Translations under genes and position numbers: made by a program
Source of the DNA: Trichobilharzia szidati
Taxonomy: Eukaryota; Platyhelminthes; Trematoda; Strigeidida; Schistosomatidae
Length of the DNA stretch: 64,000 nt
Assembly (NCBI GenBank): GCA_944472155.2
Contig: OX235275.1
Span: 30,184,865 to 30,248,864, forward strand
Direction: 5' to 3'
Notes under the pieces: model-generated
What the model was told of the DNA's origin: nothing
The model's database searches: none
What the model saw: the letters and a program-made list of their open reading frames with translations, nothing else
Shown here: positions 1-11,221 of the stretch, in pieces
Numbering within the stretch: the first letter of the stretch is position 1
How the letters are laid out: each line of letters starts with the position of its first letter

Positions 1-19
1 CATGAAATCCAAATGAACG

Positions 20-604
20 TCATCTCGGAATGATATCCCCTCTTCAACTACAAAAAATGCACAAACCAGCTCCTAGATTATGCCTAACGCTCAATGATTG
101 TCAATGTGAATGCGACACGTACGATCAAAAATAACTAACCAACTAACTAACGAACTACATGGTCTCATTATTCAAAAAATCGCTCTTGTTTCTCGAAGCA
201 AACAAATAATTACACTTCTATGCCATTTCGGTGCACAGTTAACTGAAAATGTATGTCTGCTCAGACTGATCGGAATGCAGCTAATTAACGAACACAATAT
301 TGGCGGAATGAACTTTTGTCGAAAAATGCTCTAGTGAAATTCAGAAAGGCGCTTTCATCTCGTCTCACCTCATCACCATCACCATCTACATTCGGATGTG
401 TTTCTATCATTTTGAGAATAAATTAGTCGATGATATTTTGGTGAGTTAGTTGTTCAGAGAGCATTCTGTATTGATTAGTTTCATTAATTAGGCATGATTT
501 TCAGGCTGATGCTGTCTTTCACCTCATTGTCCTTCTAAGCCTATCTGACATTTTTACTCAGTAGTGATGGCAGCTCAGCTGAACACATTTTGATGTAGTA
601 ACAG
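20..604 (+). repeat. Inverted repeat 1, left arm
   Basis: This stretch matches the reverse complement of 6568-7150 almost throughout, with scattered substitutions. A relative of the same repeat is found at 21770-22285 and, inverted, at 29655-30295. No coding sequence is seen; short open frames here are not conserved between copies. Confidence 0.85.
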
Positions 605-639
605 TTTTTTTATTTCTTGTTTAGTTGCTTATCATGGAT

Positions 640-1260
640 TAGTCATTATTGTTCCCTTGGTTTCCAATTGGAACATGAGGCTTCAAAAGCATTTCTCCTT
701 TTTTATTGTCTGCTTTTCTCCTTAGATAGGCACTCTATAGATAACAATTTGTCATCTCCTCCTCTGCTAATGATCTCCCCTATTTGAACCTCTGATTGAC
801 GTCAAACACGTTGTTCCACAATCGGTTTCCACTCGAGTATCGGCCTGGCACGCGACGTCACTCGACGGTCTCATTCCGCTTTGTCCAGTCCATCTCAACT
901 TTGTCCTTCATATCAGTGGAGTGATTGGTTCCAGCTTAGTTTGTTCCACCGCAGAGTTTCTTAGTGCCAGTTCTTTCCAACTGGCTATTCGCCTTTCAAT
1001 ATGCAGCTAGTGAAGGCAGTTGTTGATTCAAGTCTGTTTTAGCTTTCTCAAGTGTTTCATGTAATAAAGAGGTGACTGACCGAATTAGCATTTGTGTTGG
1101 AAATTCGAATTATCTTCTTCATATTGGCCGAGTGCAGAAGATTTCCACGCTGATTTCCAATTGATGATTGTGTATCTTAACATTCCAGTCCTGGCTGGTG
1201 GCGATATCTTCTTCCCTGCCACTACCTCTGTTTGGAACGATACTTCAAAGCACATAATTA
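640..1260 (-). mobile_element. RTE-type non-LTR retrotransposon, 3' end remnant
   Basis: Read on the minus strand, this aligns with the C-terminal and 3' end part of the better preserved RTE element at 23615-25795. It starts at the same TTATTGTTCCCTTGG-type 3' terminus and runs upstream for about 600 bases. The reading frame is broken by many stops and indels, so this is an old 5'-truncated copy. Beyond about 1260 the similarity fades. Confidence 0.65.
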
Positions 1261-3545
1261 GTCAGCAAGTACTATTGAAGGCTTTTGTTGTTATCTGAAG
1301 TGGTAATGCAAAACTGAGTGTACGGGATAATATTCTTTATCACACTATTAATGTATCTAATATGTTCACTTCCAATAGCTGTTTTGACTGACTGTGTACT
1401 TTTTAGCATAACAGATTGTTCATTGAAAATACAGTGAAATCTGTATAGCTTACATCGTCGATCATAAATTCGATCGGATATGTTGATCTCGTCTAAATGT
1501 AGATGGTATTGGCAGATTCTTATCATAAAATAATAATCATAATATCTGTTCACATTTCCACTATGATCACCCTGAAATATGAAAGGACACGTCTCAATTA
1601 TCAAAGACAAGAGTTGATCTCAAAACCAGTCTATATGAGTTCAGGCTTACTGATGTCCCGCCTGTTATATCAGGTGTCACGCAGTAAGAAGCTACACGTC
1701 AGTGGATGTGACTACGCAATCAGTGTAGACGGCATGTGATGATAGATATGATACTGTCTATTCAAGGAAGGGTTATCTTATCAGGGTGCTGAAGAATATC
1801 GATTTCAGCCATCTTGGCGACTGATGCAGAGTCATGTTTCTATCCAGCGTAAGTGCAGTATTATTCTACATTGCGTGGAGAAGTCTGAAGATTTCCTGAA
1901 TGGAAATCTGTCTTCGCTCGAGACAGGTTTCCTTCGTGAAGGAGAGATTTCTAGCGTGAAGATTTGCAGGAGTAGGCATCAACATCAGCCAGAATCTGAA
2001 TGAAGGTCATGAATTGCTTATATCTTCATTTTGTTCAGTGATTTCGTCAGAAACCTTCAAGTTGAAAGAAGAGAATTGACCTTGTCGACAAGGAGATGGA
2101 TTTGTTTCCCCTGTGAGTTTCTTCTACTTACCGTGAGAAGATGATATTTCCCTCATGGATGAGGAGGCTGGCAAAATGCAGAACATCTACGGCATAAATG
2201 TTACTGTATTTGTGTGTATGCGGTTTGCCTCTGTCAAGTATAAGGGAATAACGATGATGGTGAAGGAGTTGTCTGCAGCAGCTCTTAATTTATATCTACA
2301 CATTGGGATGTTTCAACGAACTGGCAATTTCTGTTTATTTGAAAGTCACGTGATATTGCATGTAGTTTACTTGAAAATTCCAATTGCGTGTCCTGGGTAA
2401 GAGACTATGATGTGATTCGTTAAGTTAGTGAAAACCATGAACTACGACCTGACTGCCGGTCATTGGTAATCTTAGCATTATCTTTCGACTAAACCTTGCC
2501 TGCTCCTCCATCTACAGCGTAACATCATGAATATTAACTCCACCATCTGTCCACAGGCACCGCTTCACTACATCCCATCAGAGATGTGAGTTGATCGGCG
2601 GCATTCGTCTGTTTTTTGTGACCACATTACCAGGACGAATAGTCACTTTGTAAGAAGTAAGAACAGAGTAACGATGATGACTCCTGGAGTTCATTCGACT
2701 TGCGGACAGATAGAATAGTTTACTCGTCGTAAGAATAAACAATGGGAGCTAAAGCAGAACACCAATTTGCGCTAAACAAATTTCACACTGTTTCAAACTT
2801 TGTAAGTCATTTGTATCTAAGGTACTTGCACACACACAGATGCAATTACTAACCTCATCAAGAAAATCATGTTGTGTGAGTTACTGTAGAGAAATGGAAA
2901 ACCAAATAGTACTCGTTGCACTAGACAACTGTTCAAACTTATCAAGGGAAGGAGCTGTAAAACACTGATGTTTGTTGAACATTATCTCACGGAGGATCTG
3001 TAACTTAACTGCTTCAATATAAAGGAGGCTGAGACGTTTAACTGAACGCTTTGAGGAGCAGTTCAGATGGCCTAAAAACATAATAACTTTGTCCAGCATC
3101 CAACGCCTACCTGAGTTGGATGCAGACATCGGTGGTCGAACTGTTGCTCACGCTTCATAAGCTGTTTGTAATGAAACACCCTGGCGAGCAGCTTGATCAG
3201 GAATGCTCGTCATGTTTATGACTTTAACCCTCTTCAATTTTCATTTGCTTCGGTGATTAGTTGTCACAAACGGTGCATATTAAACTGTGCGTAAAATAAG
3301 TCGAACAGCTGGTTCCATTCATCTCCGAATTCCTACTCATAACAGTTTCCAGTAGGTGTCTCAGATGGACGCCGGCAATCATCTCAATCACAGAAGTCGA
3401 ATTCAAATCGTTCATGCAACTCAGGCATCAGATCAAGGTATCTGTTTGGGTCACCAAGTTATTCAAAAACAAATTGGTATCCTTCGCGTTATCTCTCAAC
3501 TATCGAGCATTACCTATGACATTATCAAACACGCTCTAGAAATCA
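1261..3545. other. No recognisable gene
   Basis: Only short non-conserved open frames are present. Part of it (about 2.5-2.85 kb) weakly resembles the unassigned stretch at 38.9-39.3 kb, so it is probably old repeat-derived sequence. No splice-consistent gene or RNA gene was found. Confidence 0.4.
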
Positions 3546-3550
3546 TAGAT

Positions 3551-3860
3551 TGTTTCAATGATTATGAACACTGAACGTTTGTTTGTTGGAATTGGTCGTC
3601 ATTGGCGACCAACTTGAAGGCGCGTGAGATTCGAACGTGCACAAGTTAGAAGATTTCGAAAGAATACGAATAAAAGTGCAATGCATTCCATGTAAAATCA
3701 TTTGTTTATAGATTAAGTATAGAATATTGATTTTTACAATCGAAGAATACAATTTCTTGTCATCCATTGTTGTTCGGAATTGAAGAAGATATCTGTAATG
3801 AGTGGTTGTCGATTCGGAGTGTTTTCGAAAATAATAGCATCATAGGATTAAGTTCCTTGA
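3551..3860 (-). mobile_element. Solo LTR, older copy of the 317-bp family
   Basis: On the minus strand this matches the solo LTR at 50260-50576 along its whole length (about 310 versus 317 bases). Shared parts include the GGAACTTA-type start, the central ATTCGTATTC region and the AAACAAACGTTCA-type end. The same five bases, TAGAT, sit immediately outside both ends (3546-3550 and 3861-3865), consistent with a target-site duplication. The expected terminal CA/TG dinucleotide seems to have been lost at one end. No internal retrotransposon genes are attached. Confidence 0.7.
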
Positions 3861-3865
3861 TAGAT

Positions 3866-4825
3866 GACCTTCCAAATCTCAGGTGGAATATCCCCCTTGC
3901 ATTCAAATAACACTCCCTCCTAAGGAGGTTACAACGTACAGCAATGAATCGTACTAGCAGCAAAAGCAACAGTACAACGCCTCAATAAATGCATCAACCT
4001 TGTTTCATCATTTAGTTTGTTATTACACCAGATAATTTCAAAGTCCTTCATGAAGTGAGGGTAGTCTGCTGCATTCGCATCAAGAAACGTGCCTCGAATT
4101 TAGCCAAACTGAAGCCGAATCTCTCCTCAATCAACTGGTACCTCAAAAACAATTTTCACCTCGTCCATCAGGTATATTATCAAAAACATGAAGCATTTCA
4201 TCATCAACGATCACTTTAGTGTTCGTGCGCAAAATGTCCCCTCATCTTCTTTACCCAGGCGATAAGGAGCTTCACCGGAATGATTACCTGGAGTTATCTA
4301 CCAAACAGTGCTTGTCTATAGAAACGGAATTGAGCAACATCAATGGAGCAGACAGAGTGCTGATAGTTTCCAGTTACATGAATCAAGACAGCTCACAAAA
4401 TTGCCACTAGTTTCTTAGAGAACCTGAAGAACTCTGAGCACGTGAATCCAAAAATAAATAAATAAGACTTGAAAGTAACAAGAGTTCCAATGAAACAGGA
4501 ACTCAACGACCCTAGAGCACTAGACGGAGAGATCAGAAAGTTTTGTGACTGGGAGATAACTCTTAGGAACCTAGAATACTATTTAATGCATGCAATAACC
4601 AAATAAATTTCACTACGAGCGGTATTCAAAAACTGATGTTAAATCGGAGATTTATTGATGCGTGAAGTATAAAACAATAAATTAGGTTAATGACACATTA
4701 GTTTGACCATGTGATTCAAAGCTGCTTACAAGGAATACACTAAAATTCCAACAAATGACGTCTGCATGATATAAATTCGTACTTCCAATCTTGTTGTTGC
4801 AGTCTTCTATCGACAAACAAAAGTC
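3866..4825. other. No recognisable gene
   Basis: AT-rich sequence with short open frames only. Nothing here matches other blocks of the window strongly enough to name. Confidence 0.4.
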
Positions 4826-5665
4826 AAATTGACCACAGGGATTACTGGAGATATTCGGTCAGTGGTGGTCATGAATCTTGAAGACTTCACAGGTAAAATG
4901 GCGAGTTCAAATTCACAAAATTGCCCAGTGGCAGGAATATGACAGAGAAAACTGCACAGTAACCAACAGAGATTCTCTGAAAACTGAAACACACATTGAC
5001 TCTGAAACCATTACATCGCTGAGGCCATCTAGCTCAAACGCACCACGTGTTTATGGATTACAAAAAGTGCACAAGGAGGACAAACTTCTTCAAACCATTC
5101 TTCAATATAACTGATACAAATCAAAGTCACAAAGTCCAATGCCTAGTGGAGCTACTAGAACCAGTCAGAAGGCAAACATCCTGCAACTCACTCCGCGATT
5201 CCTTCGATTTTGTCAATACCATTGGAAACATCAGTGTTTCCAATCAAACCATGTTCTCACTAGATGTGGTTTGATTGTTTACAAACTTCCCACTAACCGA
5301 AACAATACGCCATGTATTTGAAGATATTGATTCAAAGGAGATGAATATTTGGAGCGAACTCCTAATTAGGTTCACCGTAAACGTTGAGTGCACCCACAAT
5401 ATTGACATATATTGACGAAACGATAGTGTAGCTATGGGCTCAATACTTGAATTCCTCATGTGAATGCTAGAAAACATGCATCCAAAGAAAGTGATTGACA
5501 AATTTGGATTCTACAGGAGGGACGTGAACGACACCTTTATCATTATATCAAACAATTAGGAGAATCTGGAGAACATCATCGGCTTTTTCCATAGCTGCCA
5601 TTTAGCAATTCACTTCACACTTTAGAATGATACTGAAACAATAATATCTTTTATGGGGGTCCAAA
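4826..5665 (+). mobile_element. Penelope-like element, reverse transcriptase fragment (decayed)
   Basis: Translated pieces in shifting frames carry Penelope-type RT landmarks in order: RVYGLQKVHKED near 5045-5090, then SFDFVNTIGNISVSNQ near 5200-5250, then FTNFPLTE-like sequence. A fingers/palm segment near 5510-5640 reads DVND where the family has YVDD. Several stops and frameshifts make it inactive. The same family occurs on the minus strand at 22830-23525, where the YVDD motif is intact. A C-terminal part of this type of element lies downstream at 7736-8815, beyond inverted-repeat arm 6568-7150, suggesting the element was split by rearrangement. Confidence 0.75.
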
Positions 5666-6565
5666 TGACAATAAGTGAACAAGATGCAACCCTCAGAATG
5701 ATCCATCTACAGAAAGCTGACATGGAACGCACAACTTACTTACTTTCGCACTTGGGTGACACTGCGTACAAAACGACACCTGATTGGCTCACTGAGCTAC
5801 ATAATACACAGCAGGAAGTAGAACAAAACAATCTGAAGATTATATAAGTCTTAGTGACTTGGTTAATCCTTGGGTTACCGAAAACCATCCATCATTATAA
5901 TGCATGTTATTCCTCGTGTTCAATTAGTTTCAACTGTTTATTCGGTTAAAATATGAGCTACAAACTCACTGCGCACATTCGCGAATATTTTAAAGGCTTG
6001 TGACATGCCAAATTTCAAATTTCTATAAAATCTAAGGAAAAGCACCATTCTTGGTGTTAACGTGCTTTGAAACGTATTCTGATTCATCAAATGACTGTTT
6101 CAGAGATTATGTATACAAGCGGTCACTGCTCACCCAGTTTAATTAACTGTCTGGAGTCTCTCGTTTCTTGAGATGTATACTGCAATGCAAGGAATACAAT
6201 TCTGCAAAAATCCTGGTCTCATGACTTATATGATGATAATTTACCCTTTCTGAATGTATTCAGGCTATTTGCACAAGATCGAAGTGGCTATGGATAGAAA
6301 TGTTATGGTAATGTTCCCGGCATTTATCAGTGGAACCTGAATAAGAAACGACGAGTTCGGCGTCAGTCCAAGATTGCCATGGAGATCGTCAGCAAACAAA
6401 GAGATGACGGTGGACAAATATGGGCCTAGCTAAATTGGATAGCAGGAAGTAGAACAAATTGCAGACACGCTGCTGAATCTCAATGTTCCACTCCGAATTC
6501 AAGGGGAAACTAATGATCGTATTCACTCATGTGTGAATACGTACTCAACCAGAGATACAAATCAG
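5666..6565. other. Repeat-derived sequence without gene
   Basis: About 5690-5850 (+) has a frame containing LQKADMERTTYLLSHLG that recurs, inverted and broken, next to the Penelope fragment at 22830-23000. It is therefore probably part of that repeat rather than a host gene. About 6370-6550 matches 29450-29650. The remainder shows nothing identifiable. Confidence 0.4.
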
Positions 6566-6567
6566 GC

Positions 6568-7150
6568 TGTTACTACATCAAAATGTGTTCAACTGAGCTG
6601 CCATCACTTCTGAGTAAACATTTCAGATAGGCTAAGAAGGACAATGAGGTGAAAAACACCATCAACCTGAAAATCATGCCTAATTAATGAAAATAATCAA
6701 TACAGAATGCTCTCCGAACAACTAACTAAATATCATTGACTAATTTATTCTCAAAATGATAGAAACACATCCGAATGTAGATGGTGATGGTGATGGTGAG
6801 ATGAGACGAGATGAAAGCGCCTTTCTGATGAATTTCACTAGAGCATTTTTCGACAAAAGTTCATGCCGACACTATTGTGTTCATTAATTAGCTGCATTCC
6901 GATCAGTCTGAGCAGACATACATTTTCAGTTAACTGTGCACCGAAATGGCATAGAAGTGCAATTATTTGTTTTCTTCGAGAAACAAAATCGACTTTTTGA
7001 ATAATGAGACCATTTAGTTCGTTAGTTAGTTGGTTAGTTATTTCTGATCATACGTGTCGCATTCACATAGGAAATCAGTGCGCGTTAGGCATAATCTAGA
7101 CGCTGGTTTGCGTATTTTGTGTAATTGAAGAGGGGATATCATTCCGAGAT
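6568..7150 (-). repeat. Inverted repeat 1, right arm
   Basis: Reverse complement of 20-604, with a spacer of about 6 kb. It marks the left edge of the MEG-A block, just as 29655-30295 marks the left edge of the MEG-B block. Confidence 0.85.
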
Positions 7151-7159
7151 TATGTTTAG

Positions 7160-7735
7160 TGGGTTTTCGTGAATAACTCCAAGTCGTCTGAAGAGAAAGT
7201 CGATGTTTATCTCATTGTTAGTGAAAGTGTCTTACCGTTAGTGGCTATATGTATAAGTATATACATCGCTTGCTTGCAGAAGACTGATAGGGACAGTGTT
7301 ACAGAGATTGATCAAATTTATCATTCTAATTTAACGTGTGAATTGCGATTGCTTCTGGAGTTTGAAGAAGTCTGCTTCGTACTATTTTAGCAGAATACAC
7401 ACGTCTTCTGTAGATAATCTGAAAGTTGTTTTCCGAGTTGTCTAATAAGATGCATATACAGGATGACTGTGTATGATGTCGCTGAAATCAGTGAATTATT
7501 CATGGTTGTATTCCAAATCATTTCTTTAATTAATACAAATACATCATCAACGTACAATTCGCAGAGTTTCGGTTTAATTTCAGCTATGGAAATTAACTGT
7601 GATCTTTGCATGACGTCTTCAGCCAATAATCCTCACATGGGCGATCTCATACTCATCAATAATAAAAAAACAGATTTACATACATCAAATTCACAAAAGA
7701 AGTAGTATCAAACAAGAAAATCTCATTTTTTGGTG
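7160..7735. other. No recognisable gene
   Basis: Conserved with 30.26-31.37 kb as part of the duplicated block, but open frames on either strand are short and interrupted. Confidence 0.4.
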
Positions 7736-8815
7736 TCTTAATCAGGAGAACCAATACAGGAGACAGGAAGATCAATGCACACAGACTATATACTAAACTA
7801 CAGTAGTAATAACCCAGTTACCTGCAAAAGAAACTGTGTTCAGACATTGTTCAAAAGAGTTCAAACACACACAGTAGCACTCCAGTGTTGAAGAGAATGG
7901 AGGAGAAAGACACACTGACGGTCTTCCAAGAAAAATGGATATCCTCACAATATGAGCTGAAATTTCAAATGGAGTCATAACACCAAAACAACAATTAGCT
8001 GTAAAAGTACATGTTATATACACATTCTTTCATGCCAATGCATGTAGATAATTATGGACACCAATTTGATTGAGATAATGAAGGAATTTAAAATAGAGGA
8101 GATAGCAGTGAGCGATTCCAGAGCATTCCTAAAGGCTTGGTACTCACGTGAATAAGCCGGCGACTAACAAACATATTGCAATAGACCGAATTTACCAACC
8201 AATTAAAAGTAAATCACGTGACAAGAAAGTTCCAATTCCAAGTGAACGATAAACTGTCAATCCTGATGTAAATCCACAAGCGTTCACGAAGATAGTTGTC
8301 AGGTTAAACAATTTTATTAGTCATGAAGACTTCAAATGAATTTATTTTATTCTTAAACTAGCACTGAACATTTGGACCAGAAGGATGGTGAAAGCTTCGA
8401 AAATGAATAAACCAGCTTGTAGTATACAAATAATCGCAAAATATAGGTCACAACACACACCTCTATTCCTGAACACCTAATCGAATCAGTAGACCAAGCG
8501 AACGCACTGAACAACTTCAAAAGTATCTACAGAATAGTTGCTTGTCCTGTCCAAATTGTACGAAACAAACTTCTTCAAACTGCAGAAGCAGTTGCAATTC
8601 ACACGTTCAATCCCCAACACTGTATACAAACAGATGTGTTCAGTGAATAAATCAACAGTGGACTTAGTCTTTCCAAACAGCAAAATATATGATTCTTGTT
8701 TCGTCTCTTTCTTCCTTGTTTGTGTACCAATTGAAATATTTTTTTCTTCCACCCCTCATGGAATCCCTTACTCTTATTCACACTCTTGCCGGCTTCACTG
8801 TCATTCGACTTAACC
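7736..8815 (+). mobile_element. Penelope-like element, C-terminal remnant
   Basis: This is homologous to the better preserved copy at 31374-33250. It begins in the connector region (ISFFGVL-like, the counterpart of ISFLDILIRRSN in the other copy), continues past the GIY-YIG position, where the endonuclease motif is deleted, and shows EIMKEFKIEE then FLKAWYS near 8075-8140. It ends with the family's C-terminal pattern LLQTAEAVAIHTFNPQ near 8570-8620. Frames are broken repeatedly. In the other copy a solo LTR lies between GAGAT repeats; here the uninterrupted site GATTGAGATAATGAAGG is seen near 8068-8084. Confidence 0.75.
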
Positions 8816-9460
8816 TTCATTTTAGTTGAGCTCTACTCAATCCCGTCAGGTAGATTACCTCACTTCACTTGCTTACTTACTCTTAACTCAGTTTTTAGGC
8901 AATACGCTGAATTTGCTTTCTAGGATTCAAAATTGTAGGGGTACATTCTTGCAGAGAGTGGATCTGCTGCTAAGACAATTCACTGTACATGTATTTACAT
9001 ATATGCGATTGTACAGTTTGAGAATGATATCTGCGGAAGCGTAACTCCTTGCAGATCGTCTTTATCTTCATATATTACAGAATTGTATTCATGCTGTCAC
9101 ATGTTGTAATAGGCACTGTAACATACTGTGACAATAGAACTGCAGAAAAGCTGAGCTTGAAATTGAGGGAAGTTTAAATGTTCCTAGAGTTCGCTATGTC
9201 AAGCAACTCAGAACAGACGAAGGAAGAGGATATATACCTTCAAACGTGATGAGTGATTTATTAGACTCTGGGGAGTTAGTGAATCTGAATTTGTAATTGG
9301 TGAAGTTGATGTCATATTGTTTGTGAACAACACTGAGAAAAGATGCACCTTATTGGTTGAGGCGGTCACGGTGCGTTGAATTATAAGAGAGAGCCCTCAG
9401 CAGACAAGTGTGCGTTCAAATATTTAGTGACTGGAGATGGTAGCGTGTACCGGTGAAATG
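8816..9460. other. Duplicated non-coding block
   Basis: Matches 33.35-33.84 kb. About 170 bases around 9.12-9.29 kb are present here and absent in the other block. No gene seen. Confidence 0.4.
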
Positions 9461-9462
9461 AT

Positions 9463-9687
9463 TTGCGCAAAATGCAGAAACCAGTTATATTGTTCTGCAT
9501 CCATAATTATTTAGGATGCATGTTTTTGGACACAAAACTGAGAAGACGAGTTGTTATATCACAACACTGTCTAGTGGACAAAAATTACACAAATTCCTCA
9601 ATGAGTAATGTCACTAGGGGACATGGGAGACACAAATTAGCATCAACGAAGAAATATTCAATTGAGATCCGTGGTACTTTATTGTAG
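9463..9687 (+). other. Unassigned reading frame that recurs three times
   Basis: A 74-codon open frame containing HNYLGCMFLDTKLRRR and ending KKYSIEIRGTLL. The counterpart at 33860-34070 (+) encodes HNYLGCILSDTKLRRR and, after a one-base shift, KKYSIEIRCTL. An inverted copy near 20.0-20.2 kb encodes HNYLGSILSNTKFRR. Similarity at protein level survives between copies that have diverged in DNA and orientation, hinting at a former coding exon or an element ORF. I do not recognise the family. It lies about 0.9 kb upstream of the MEG gene in both blocks. Confidence 0.35.
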
Positions 9688-10269
9688 CGTGTCTGTGTGA
9701 CGTGTGTGCTCGCCCTATAAAGAGTTGCATGCAAAACATTATTGTCTGCCTTCGATTACTTCGAAGTACATTCTGAAGAGATGGTTGTCGAGGCAGAAGA
9801 TGAATCAGTGGACATATGTTGAAGAGAAGGAGCAGCTGACTTCGGTCTGCAGCTCACCAAACAATGGAGTGAACAATGGTTCTATGAAAAATATATGACA
9901 GTTATACGAGACATGGGTGAGTGAATCTATTGAGGCTGATTTGAAGTGAGACTGCTGAACACAAATGGACTTCAGACTTCCATCAACATCTGTCCTCACT
10001 GATTGGCTCAACAAAAGCCTTGAAAAAAAATGGGTGAGAGGCAACTTCATACTGAAGTCGTTCCACCAGGACTCCAGTGGACCCCCAGATTTAACTGAAC
10101 AACCAGTCGAAGTGAAAATTCCAAGTGATGAACACCACAACTCAGTCAAACACTGTGAGAAACAGAAAACAAACACAGTATTTCACATACATCATTCAAG
10201 GTGTATCAGTCACACACACAGTGAAATGTGAAAATGACATCACTCATCTCACTCTGACACAGAAACACC

Positions 10270-10523
10270 ATCGACTGCACACACACTCACTGAATTATTA
10301 TCTATCGATTCACCAATCATCAACTCCATTTCTCTCTCATCCACTCACACAATCACATACTCAGTCAAGATGAGAGTGTTTCCATTGGTCACGTTGGACG
10401 ACCAACTGAAACACGTGTCCGCATCACACTCATCCTGCATGGCATATATATACGTGAATATTTTACTGTGATATCATCATCATCGGCTTCATCATCGACG
10501 AGTGTTGTTCCAATTCAGTGAGA
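10270..10523 (+). promoter_or_regulatory. Upstream/promoter region and 5' UTR of MEG-A
   Basis: The segment is almost identical to 34640-34896 upstream of MEG-B. It includes a TATA-like run ATATATATA at 10444-10452, 72 bases before the start codon, and a TCATCATCAT tract in the probable 5' UTR just before the ATG at 10524. The transcription start is inferred to lie roughly 30 bases after the TATA-like run. High conservation in otherwise decaying sequence supports a regulatory role but could also reflect recent duplication. Confidence 0.6.
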
Positions 10524-11164
10524 ATGGTGAGTGTTCCTGTGTGTTGGACATTTGATGTTTATGTTGGTTCATGCTATTTCTCTTTAGATCTGCTATCTGC
10601 TTGTTACACTGGTAGTGATTTCAGTTGCAGACGGTGCAGGCACTGAATCGATTAATCTAGCTAATACAACCACTACGACCACCACCGCCGCTGCTTACGT
10701 TCCCCCCCAGCCCACCGCCAAACGTGAGTTCAACTTCCATATTCGTCATAATGTGAGCATCTGAAATATATAATATAAATATGCATATATTCGAGCTTGT
10801 TTGCACGCATCAGCTACTATATGACTGCATGAAGTAGGCTGCTTCCATTCATTGTGCATTGTAGAAATGTATGTTGGTGCAATCCTACTTGTATTTTGCA
10901 CGTGTGTCCTGTCAAGCCAGGCCGATGAGTCTATAACTGCCGTCAGTTCATAATGAAATCCTAAAGACAAAGAGTTTATCTTTTAATATGTCAGTGTTTG
11001 AATGCCACGTAATTTCGATCATGCTCTTCTCTGTATTCCTTTCAAATGTAGAAATCAGTATATATGGCCAAAGACGCGCAGCTATTGAGGAAATTTCTCG
11101 AAAAATGTGGTGGACGTGTTTATTCCAACCTATTTTGTGTTTATACGTTCTTGCTACTATGTGA
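10524..11164 (+). CDS. MEG-A: micro-exon-gene-like small secreted/membrane protein
   Basis: Three coding exons are inferred: 10524-10526 (only the ATG, donor GTGAGT), 10588-10723 (acceptor TCTTTAG, donor GTGAGT) and 11052-11164 (acceptor ATGTAG, stop TGA). Introns are 61 and 328 bases. The frame joins cleanly (phases 0 and 1) into 83 aa. Residues 1-18 form a signal peptide starting MICYLLVTLVVISVADG. A short Thr/Ala-rich stretch (seven Thr then three Ala, about residues 30-39) follows and could be O-glycosylated. After a Pro-rich part and a basic/acidic segment comes a hydrophobic C-terminal helix with MWWTCLFQPILCLYV, ending two residues before the stop. Signal peptide, tiny exons and short length fit schistosome micro-exon genes; I cannot assign a MEG number. 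Extra micro-exons inside intron 2 are possible. Splice sites are read from sequence only. Confidence 0.72.
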
Positions 11165-11215
11165 CTGCAACGATCGTTTCTTTCCTCTTCTCATATCTGT
11201 TCACTGAGTTGAGTA

Positions 11216-11221
11216 AATAAA
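11216..11221 (+). terminator. Polyadenylation signal of MEG-A
   Basis: AATAAA 51 bases after the stop codon, in a 3' UTR nearly identical to that of MEG-B. Confidence 0.65.

Noticed and set aside
9805..10176. 123-codon open frame on the minus strand upstream of MEG-A
   Set aside because: It is interrupted in the duplicated block at 34.2-34.55 kb, where small indels shift the frame. No splice or family support.
10860..10870. Possible 4-base micro-exon in MEG-A intron 2 (TAG|AAAT|GTATGT)
   Set aside because: It would break the reading frame, and the acceptor is not conserved in MEG-B, which reads TAACGATGTATAT.
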